Origin: Ectopseudomonas alcaliphila
GTDB taxonomy: Bacteria; Pseudomonadota; Gammaproteobacteria; Pseudomonadales; Pseudomonadaceae
Direction: 5' to 3'
NCBI RefSeq assembly: GCF_900101755.1
Contig: NZ_FNAE01000001.1
Location: 1 to 64,000, forward strand
Length of the DNA stretch: 64,000 bases
How positions within the stretch are numbered: the stretch's first letter is position 1; the number at the start of each line of letters is the position of its first letter. Both the position numbers and the translations under genes were made by a program. The notes under the pieces are model-generated. The model searched no databases. It was not told the origin of the DNA and saw only the letters and a program-made list of their open reading frames with translations. Below are positions 58,424 through 64,000 of this stretch, piece after piece.

Positions 58424-59293
58424 ATGAGCTACGACTCCGTATTCAAACCTGGCCTTTTCGCTGACCAGACCATTCTGGTCACCGGCGGTGGCAGCGGCAT
58501 CGGCCGCTGCGTGGCCCACGAACTGGCCCATCTGGGCGCCCATGTGGTGCTGGTCGGGCGCAAGCAGGAGAAGCTGGAGAAGACCTGCGCCGAGATCATC
58601 GAAGACGGCGGCAGCGCCAGCTTCCAGGTCTGCGACATCCGTGACGAAGAAGTTGTAAAGGCCATGGTGGGCGCGGTGATTGCGCAGCGCGGACGCATCC
58701 ATCACCTGGTCAACAACGCCGGCGGCCAGTTCCCCGCACCGCTGATCGGCATCAACCAGAAAGGCTTCGAGACCGTGGTGCGCACCAACCTGGTGGGCGG
58801 CTTCCTGGTGGCCAAGGAAGTCTTCCTGCAGAGCATGAGCAAACATGGCGGCGCCATCGTCAACATGCTCGCCGACATGTGGGGCGGCATGCCCGGCATG
58901 GGCCACTCCGGCGCGGCGCGGGCCGGCATGGAGAACTTCACCAAGACCGCTGCCTACGAGTGGGGCCACGCCGGCGTGCGGGTCAACGCCGTGGCGCCCG
59001 GCTGGATTGCCTCCAGCGGCATGGACACTTACCCCGAGTCGATGAAAAACATGATCCGCAACCTCAAGGATCACGTGCCCCTGCAACGCATCGGCAGCGA
59101 GTCCGAGGTGGCGGCGGCCATCGTCTTCCTGCTCAGCCCCGGCGCCAACTTCATCAGCGGCAACACCATCCGCATCGATGGCGCCGCCAGCCAGGGCACC
59201 CGTGCCTGGACGCTGGGCAAGGCGAAAAACAGCGAGCCCTACAATGGTTTTCACCGGGCCTATGTGCCCGACGTCTTGAAAGATCAGGAGTAA
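58424..59293 (+). CDS. atuB: SDR-family protein AtuB, lacking the canonical YxxxK
   Basis: A 289-residue SDR with NAD(P) motif TGGGSGIGRCVAHELAHLG and NNAGGQFPAP, and a C-terminal SGNTIRIDGAASQGT. The catalytic Tyr-x3-Lys position aligns with SGAARAGMENFTK, giving Ser-x3-Arg instead. This pattern occurs in enoyl-CoA reductase-type SDRs and suggests an acyl-CoA reduction or isomerisation role, not alcohol oxidation. It is four bases ahead of atuC. A 30-base AT-rich leader with GGAC precedes the ATG. Confidence 0.9.
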   Translation: MSYDSVFKPGLFADQTILVTGGGSGIGRCVAHELAHLGAHVVLVGRKQEKLEKTCAEIIEDGGSASFQVCDIRDEEVVKAMVGAVIAQRGRIHHLVNNAGGQFPAPLIGINQKGFETVVRTNLVGGFLVAKEVFLQSMSKHGGAIVNMLADMWGGMPGMGHSGAARAGMENFTKTAAYEWGHAGVRVNAVAPGWIASSGMDTYPESMKNMIRNLKDHVPLQRIGSESEVAAAIVFLLSPGANFISGNTIRIDGAASQGTRAWTLGKAKNSEPYNGFHRAYVPDVLKDQE

Positions 59294-59297
59294 GGCG

Positions 59298-60914
59298 ATG
59301 CCCGTGATTCAATCGGAAATCGACGTGCATGGTGACGCCTTCGCGCAGAACCGCGAGGCCATGCTGGCGGCTATCGCGGCCTTCCGTGATGTCGAGCAGA
59401 AGGTCCTGGACAAGGCGTTTGAGGCCAAGGCCAAGTTCGACAAGCGCGGCCAGTTGCTGCCACGTGAGCGCATCAACCTGCTGCTCGATGCCGGCGCGCC
59501 CTTCCTCGAGCTGGCCTCGCTGGCCGGCTACAAGCTGCACGACGACAAGGACGGCAGCCAGGCCGGCGGCGGCCTGATCGCCGGCATCGGCTACATCGCC
59601 GGCGTGCGCTGCCTGGTGATCGCCAACAACAGCGCGATCAAGGGCGGCACCATCTCCCCCAGCGGCCTGAAGAAATCCCTGCGCCTGCAGCAGATCGCCT
59701 TCGAGAACAAGCTGCCGGTGGTGACCCTGGCCGAGAGCGGCGGCGCCAACCTCAACTACGCTGCCGACATCTTCGTCGAGGGCGCGCGCGGCTTCGCCAA
59801 CCAGGCGCGCATGTCCGCCATGGGCCTGCCGCAGATCACCGTGGTGCATGGTTCCAGCACCGCTGGCGGGGCTTACCAGCCAGGGCTGTCAGACTATGTG
59901 GTGGTGGTGCGCGGCAAGGCCAAGATGTTCCTGGCCGGCCCGCCTCTGCTCAAGGCCGCCACCGGTGAGATCGCCACCGATGAGCAACTCGGCGGCGCCG
60001 AGATGCACGCCCAGGTCGCCGGCACCGCCGAGTACCTGGCTGAGAACGACGCCGACGGCGTGCGCCTGGCGCGCGAAATCGTCGGTATGCTGCCGTGGAA
60101 CCAGCAGTTGCCGGCACGTGAGAAACGCACCTGGCGCGAGCCGCTGTACCCGGCCGAGGAACTGCTCGGCCTGGTACCGGCCGACGCCAAGAAACCCTAC
60201 GACGTGCGCGAGATCATCGCGCGCATCGCCGATGGCTCGGCGTTTCTCGACTTCAAGAACGAGTTCGACAGCCAGACGGTCTGCGGTCACCTGCAGATCG
60301 AAGGCCAGGCCTGCGGTTTCATCGGCAACAACGGCCCGATCACCCCGCAAGGCGCGGCCAAGGCGGCGCAGTTCATCCAGCTGTGCGAGCAGAGCAACAC
60401 ACCGATCCTGTTCTTCCACAACACCACCGGCTTCATGGTCGGGACGGAATCGGAACGCAGCGGCGTGATCAAGCACGGCTCGAAGATGATCCAGGCGGTG
60501 GCCAACGCCACGGTACCCAAGCTCACCATCGTCGTCGGTGGCTCCTACGGTGCCGGCAACTATGCCATGTGCGGTCGTGGCCTCGACCCGCGTTTCATCT
60601 TCGCCTGGCCCAACAGCAAGACCGCTGTGATGGGCGGCGCGCAGGCCGGCAAGGTGCTGCGCATCGTCACCGAGGACAAGCACGCCAAGGAGGGCAAGGA
60701 GCCCGACCCGAAGATGCTCGACATGCTGGAAACCGTCACCGCGCAGAAGCTCGACAGCCAGTCCACCGCCCTCTACGGCACCGCCAGCCTGTGGGACGAC
60801 GGCCTGATCGACCCGCGCGATACGCGCAAGCTGCTGGGCTTCTTGCTCGATATTTGCGCCGAAGCCAACCTGCGGCCGTTGAAGAAGAGCAGCTTCGGCG
60901 TCGCGCGTTTCTGA
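59298..60914 (+). CDS. atuC: Geranyl-CoA carboxylase beta (carboxyltransferase) subunit
   Basis: A 538-residue carboxyltransferase that, with AtuF, carboxylates geranyl-CoA using biotin. Seen: FDKRGQLLPRERINLLLDAG, AGIGYIAGVRCLVIANNSAI, TLAESGGANLNYAADIFVEG, VHGSSTAGGAYQPGLSDY (oxyanion loop) and FFHNTTGFMVGTESERSGVI. The order between atuB and atuD supports AtuC over the leucine-pathway LiuB. TAAGGCG precedes the ATG. Confidence 0.95.
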   Translation: MPVIQSEIDVHGDAFAQNREAMLAAIAAFRDVEQKVLDKAFEAKAKFDKRGQLLPRERINLLLDAGAPFLELASLAGYKLHDDKDGSQAGGGLIAGIGYIAGVRCLVIANNSAIKGGTISPSGLKKSLRLQQIAFENKLPVVTLAESGGANLNYAADIFVEGARGFANQARMSAMGLPQITVVHGSSTAGGAYQPGLSDYVVVVRGKAKMFLAGPPLLKAATGEIATDEQLGGAEMHAQVAGTAEYLAENDADGVRLAREIVGMLPWNQQLPAREKRTWREPLYPAEELLGLVPADAKKPYDVREIIARIADGSAFLDFKNEFDSQTVCGHLQIEGQACGFIGNNGPITPQGAAKAAQFIQLCEQSNTPILFFHNTTGFMVGTESERSGVIKHGSKMIQAVANATVPKLTIVVGGSYGAGNYAMCGRGLDPRFIFAWPNSKTAVMGGAQAGKVLRIVTEDKHAKEGKEPDPKMLDMLETVTAQKLDSQSTALYGTASLWDDGLIDPRDTRKLLGFLLDICAEANLRPLKKSSFGVARF

Positions 60915-60962
60915 CCTCAATACAAGATCTGGTGCACACAGCGCACCCTACGGAGAACAACA

Positions 60963-62123
60963 ATGATCTTCACCCAGGAACACGAAGAACTCCGCCGTAC
61001 CGTACGCAACTTCGTCGACAAGGAAATCAACCCGCACGTCGATGAGTGGGAAAAGGAAGGCCGCTTCCCCATCCATGACATCTTCAGGAAGGCCGGCGAG
61101 CTGGGCCTGCTGGGCATCTCCAAGCCGGAGAAATTCGGCGGCATGGGCCTGGATTACAGCTACTCGATCGTCGCCGCCGAAGAATTCGGCACCATCCATT
61201 GCGGCGGCATCCCCATGTCCATCGGCGTACAGACCGATATGTGCACCCCGGCACTGGCGCGCTTCGGCTCCGACGAGCTGCGCGAAGAGTTCCTGCGCCC
61301 GGCCATCACCGGCGAGATGGTCGGCTGCATCGGCGTCTCCGAAGTCGGTGCCGGCTCCGACGTGGCCGGCCTGAAGACCACCGCGCGCAAGGACGGTGAT
61401 GACTACGTGATCAACGGCAGCAAGATGTGGATCACCAACTCGCCATCGGCCGACTTCATCTGCCTGCTGGCCAATACCAGCGACGACAAGCCACACGTCA
61501 ACAAGTCGCTGATCGTGGTGCCGATGAAGACCCCGGGCATCAGCGTCAGCCCGCACCTGGACAAGCTCGGCATGCGCAGCTCGGAAACCGCCCAGGTGTT
61601 CTTCGACAACGTGCGCGTACCGCAGCGCTATCGCATCGGTCACGAAGGTGCCGGCTTCATGATGCAGATGCTGCAGTTCCAGGAAGAGCGCCTGTTCGGC
61701 GCGGCCAACATGATCAAGGGCCTGGAACACTGCGTCGACACCACCATCGACTACTGCAAGCAGCGCCACACCTTCGGCCAACCGCTGATCGACAACCAGG
61801 TCATCCACTTCCGCATGGCCGAGCTGCAGACCGAGATCGAGTGCCTGCGCGCGCTGGTCTACCAGGCCACCGAGCAATACGTGAAGGGCCGTGACGTGAC
61901 CAAACTGGCGTCGATGGCCAAGCTCAAGGCCGGGCGCCTGGGTCGCGAAGTGTCCGACGCCTGCCTGCAGTACTGGGGCGGCATGGGCTTCATGTGGGAC
62001 AACCCGGTATCACGCGCCTACCGCGACGTGCGCCTGGTCAGCATCGGCGGCGGCGCCGACGAAATCATGCTCGGCATCATCTGCAAGCTGATGGGCATCC
62101 TGCCGGGAAAGAAGAAGGGCTGA
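60963..62123 (+). CDS. atuD: Acyl-CoA dehydrogenase AtuD (citronellyl-CoA dehydrogenase)
   Basis: A 386-residue flavin dehydrogenase expected to oxidise citronellyl-CoA to geranyl-CoA. Seen: IGVSEVGAGSDVAGLKTTAR near 120-140, ITNSPSADFICLLA, ERLFGAANMIKGLE near 240, and YWGGMGFMWDNPVSRAYRDV followed by SIGGGADEIMLGIICKLMG. It is a divergent paralogue of the dehydrogenase at 8231-9379. It lies 48 bases after atuC. Confidence 0.94.
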   Translation: MIFTQEHEELRRTVRNFVDKEINPHVDEWEKEGRFPIHDIFRKAGELGLLGISKPEKFGGMGLDYSYSIVAAEEFGTIHCGGIPMSIGVQTDMCTPALARFGSDELREEFLRPAITGEMVGCIGVSEVGAGSDVAGLKTTARKDGDDYVINGSKMWITNSPSADFICLLANTSDDKPHVNKSLIVVPMKTPGISVSPHLDKLGMRSSETAQVFFDNVRVPQRYRIGHEGAGFMMQMLQFQEERLFGAANMIKGLEHCVDTTIDYCKQRHTFGQPLIDNQVIHFRMAELQTEIECLRALVYQATEQYVKGRDVTKLASMAKLKAGRLGREVSDACLQYWGGMGFMWDNPVSRAYRDVRLVSIGGGADEIMLGIICKLMGILPGKKKG

Positions 62124-62135
62124 GATACGCTGATG

Positions 62136-62227
62136 GTTCCCACGTCGAGGCGTCGAACCGTCCGCGTGGGAACCCATAACGGGACGCAGAGCGTCGCCAA
62201 ATGCATTCCCACGCGGAGCGTGGGAAC
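62136..62227. repeat. REP-type repeats between atuD and atuE
   Basis: GGTTCCCACG and CCGCGTGGGAACC (62136-62175) form one hairpin; TTCCCACGCGGAGCGTGGGAA (62206-62226) forms another. The motif is a common Pseudomonas repeat. Confidence 0.85.
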
Positions 62228-62244
62228 GATCTAAAGGTGCCCCC

Positions 62245-63042
62245 ATGAGCAACCTGCCTCATTGCGAAACCCTGCTGCTTAACCTCGATGCCGGCATGCT
62301 GCATATCACCCTCAACCGCCCGGACAGCCGCAATGCCATGAGCCTGGCCATGGTCACGGAACTGCGCGCAGTGCTGGAAGGCCTGCATGCAGACCCAAGC
62401 GTGCGCGCCATTGTGCTGCGCGGCGCCGGTGGGCATTTCTGCGCAGGTGGCGATATCAAGGATATGGCCGGCGCGCGTGCGGCGGGTGGTGACGCCTACC
62501 GCAGCCTTAACCGCGCCTTCGGCAGCCTGCTGGAGGAAGCGCAGAACACGCCGCAAGTGCTGATTGCCGTGCTCGAGGGCGCCGTGCTGGGCGGCGGTTT
62601 TGGCCTGGCCTGCGTCTCGGACATCGCCATCTGCCAGCAGGACGCCAAGTTCGGTCTGCCGGAGACCACCCTGGGGATTCTGCCGGCGCAGATCGCCCCC
62701 TTTGTGGTACGGCGCATCGGCCTGACCCAGACCCGGCGCCTGGCCCTGACCGCCGCCCGTTTCAATGGCAGCGAAGCCGAACGCCTGGGTCTGGTGCACT
62801 TCAGCGAACCCAGCAGCGAAGCCGTCGACGCCCGCTTGCAACAGCTAATCAGCCAGGTGCGCCTGTGCGCCCCCGGCGCCAACGCCCAGACCAAAGCCCT
62901 GCTGCTGGCGGCCGAAAGCGAAGCACTCGGGCCACTGCTGGACCGCGCCGCCGAGCAATTTGCCGCAGCGGTAACCGGCGCCGAAGGCGTCGAGGGCACC
63001 ATGGCCTTTATGCAGAAACGCGCGCCGAAGTGGGCCCAATGA
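62245..63042 (+). CDS. atuE: Isohexenylglutaconyl-CoA hydratase
   Basis: A 265-residue crotonase-fold enzyme that hydrates isohexenylglutaconyl-CoA. Seen: LNRPDSRNAMSLAMVTEL, RGAGGHFCAGGDIKDMAGA (oxyanion hole), and EGAVLGGGFGLACVSDIAIC, GLPETTLGILPAQIAPFVVR. An Asn/Met-rich entry loop fits the family. The ATG follows AAAGGTGC, downstream of the REP pair. A tail ending MAFMQKRAPKWAQ completes it. Confidence 0.93.
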   Translation: MSNLPHCETLLLNLDAGMLHITLNRPDSRNAMSLAMVTELRAVLEGLHADPSVRAIVLRGAGGHFCAGGDIKDMAGARAAGGDAYRSLNRAFGSLLEEAQNTPQVLIAVLEGAVLGGGFGLACVSDIAICQQDAKFGLPETTLGILPAQIAPFVVRRIGLTQTRRLALTAARFNGSEAERLGLVHFSEPSSEAVDARLQQLISQVRLCAPGANAQTKALLLAAESEALGPLLDRAAEQFAAAVTGAEGVEGTMAFMQKRAPKWAQ

Positions 63043-63074
63043 TGGATTGGACGAACTGACACTACGGCCAAACC

Positions 63075-63190
63075 CGTAGGGTGGATGTCGTTTTTTTACA
63101 TCCACCAATGTAATCAAGGACTCCAAGCGGTGGATCGATAAAGCGCGATCCACCCTACGTAACCAGAGACCGTAGCCCGGATGAAATCCG
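63075..63190. repeat. REP-type repeats between atuE and atuF
   Basis: CGTAGGGTGGATGTCG faces CATCCACC; GGTGGATCGATAAAGCGCGATCCACC forms a second stem; CGTAGCCCGGATGAAATCCGGG follows. Three different REP-like motifs are packed into 116 bases before the atuF ribosome site. Confidence 0.8.
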
Positions 63191-63215
63191 GGAATCGACT
63201 CACAGGAGCACATAG

Positions 63216-64000
63216 ATGCCCGCCTTTAACAAGATTCTGATCGCCAACCGTGGGGAAATCGCCTGCAGGGTGATGCGTACCGCGCAAGATTTGGGCTACC
63301 GCACCGTCGCCGTTTACTCGCAGGCCGACGCCGACGCACGCCATGTGCAGCAAGCCGATGAAGCCGTGTGCATTGGCCCGGCCCAGGTGAATCAGTCCTA
63401 CCTGCGCATCGACGCCATCATCGAGGCCGCGAGCAAGACCGGCGCCGATGCCATCCACCCCGGCTATGGTTTCCTCTCCGAGAACGCCGACTTCGCCCGC
63501 GCCTGCGAAGCGGCTGGCATCGTCTTTATCGGCCCGACCGTGGAAGCCATCCACCTGATGGGCAGCAAGCGCCTGTCGAAGATCGCCATGCTCGAAGCCG
63601 GCGTGCCCTGCATCCCCGGCTATGAGGGCGCCGCCCAGGATGACGAGACCCTGGCCAGCGAAGCCGAACGCATCGGCTACCCGCTGATGATCAAGGCCAG
63701 CGCCGGCGGTGGCGGCCGCGGCATGCGCCTGGTACAGGAATCCTCCGAACTGCTGGGACAGATCCGCACCGCCCGCTCGGAGGCGCAGAATGCCTTCGGC
63801 TCCGGCGAGCTGATCCTCGAGCGCGCCGTGATCCGCCCGCGCCATGTGGAGATCCAGGTATTCGGCGACCAGCAAGGCAATATCCTCTACCTCGGCGAGC
63901 GCGACTGCTCGGTGCAGCGTCGCCACCAGAAGGTGGTCGAGGAAGCACCCTGCCCGGTGATGACGCCCGAGCTGCGCCGCGCCATGGGCGAGGCGGCGGT
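63216..64000 (+). CDS. atuF: Geranyl-CoA carboxylase alpha (biotin carboxylase) subunit, partial
   Basis: The first 261 residues of a biotin-dependent carboxylase subunit, cut by the window end. Seen: ILIANRGEIACRVMRTAQDL, IHPGYGFLSENADFARACEA, the ATP-grasp loop KASAGGGGRGMRLVQ and EERDCSVQRRHQKVVEEAPC-like sequence (GERDCSVQRRHQKVVEEAPC). AGGAGCACATAG precedes the ATG. The biotin carboxyl carrier part lies beyond the edge. Order after atuE supports AtuF rather than LiuD. Confidence 0.94.
   Translation, partial: MPAFNKILIANRGEIACRVMRTAQDLGYRTVAVYSQADADARHVQQADEAVCIGPAQVNQSYLRIDAIIEAASKTGADAIHPGYGFLSENADFARACEAAGIVFIGPTVEAIHLMGSKRLSKIAMLEAGVPCIPGYEGAAQDDETLASEAERIGYPLMIKASAGGGGRGMRLVQESSELLGQIRTARSEAQNAFGSGELILERAVIRPRHVEIQVFGDQQGNILYLGERDCSVQRRHQKVVEEAPCPVMTPELRRAMGEAA

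Noticed and set aside
62136..62227. Short CRISPR-like array at the repeated CCCACGC motifs
   Set aside because: Copies are inverted, of unequal spacing and few; they fit REP hairpins, and no cas genes are near.

Overview
The window is a chromosomal segment of a Pseudomonas-type gammaproteobacterium. GC content is high and codons mostly end in G or C. The block acyl-CoA dehydrogenase, recR, ybaB/ebfC, dnaX, ffs resembles the P. aeruginosa PA1535-PA1532 neighbourhood as I remember it. Pseudomonas-restricted families (DUF2790, probable DUF3509, DUF2897) and many REP-type palindromes agree. The content (atu terpene genes, spu/puu polyamine genes, eutBC) fits the P. mendocina/oleovorans/aeruginosa side of the genus, but I cannot name a species. 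I see no tRNA, rRNA 16S/23S, insertion sequence, phage or CRISPR array.

Layout. 1-1.5 kb: end of an unknown gene, a DUF2790 protein and a secreted HSL-type esterase. 1.5-6.3 kb: a minus-strand polyamine operon in the order puuB-like oxidase, PuuR-like repressor, gamma-glutamylpolyamine synthetase, spuC-like aminotransferase, with a 10-bp inverted repeat just upstream. 6.3-8.0 kb: a small monooxygenase divergent from an AraC regulator, with direct repeats between them. 8.1-14.6 kb: acyl-CoA dehydrogenase with a duplicated 3' remnant, a DUF4157-like protein, recR, ybaB, dnaX, two small conserved proteins and SRP RNA. 14.6-18.5 kb: chemoreceptor, lipase-like hydrolase, HU-like protein. 18.5-23.1 kb: copper/periplasmic metal cluster (CusF-like, cupredoxin, multicopper oxidase, TolC-type protein, two small proteins). 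23.1-24.6 kb: ArcD-like antiporter.

24.7-35.9 kb: a probable catabolic or detoxification operon of unknown substrate (second HSL esterase, YcaC-like hydrolase, ABM monooxygenase, Tat-exported amidohydrolase, MFS exporter, alpha/beta hydrolase). It runs into a translationally coupled beta-propeller sensor kinase and NarL-type regulator, then a small AraC protein. 35.9-38.4 kb: GST, PLP aminotransferase, divergent MarR. 38.5-42.5 kb: FecI/FecR/TonB-receptor iron-uptake unit behind a Fur-box-like site. 42.6-48.1 kb: membrane protein, LysE and BenE transporters, BASS transporter, SDR, pyrF. 48.2-52.9 kb: a CBS-histidine kinase/dual-receiver pair divergent from ethanolamine ammonia-lyase eutBC. 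52.9-55.6 kb: DUF2897 protein, CPBP protease and two tandem orphan solute-binding proteins. 55.7-64 kb: the acyclic terpene (citronellol/geraniol) cluster atuR-atuABCDEF, with atuF cut by the window end.

The most interesting regulatory link is that the paired AtuR-type operators at 56.4 kb have a 15/16 match 47 kb away, immediately upstream of the acyl-CoA dehydrogenase at 8.2-9.4 kb. This suggests one terpene regulon with two loci inside the window. The most likely source of unfamiliar biochemistry is the 24.7-35.2 kb operon plus sensor pair.
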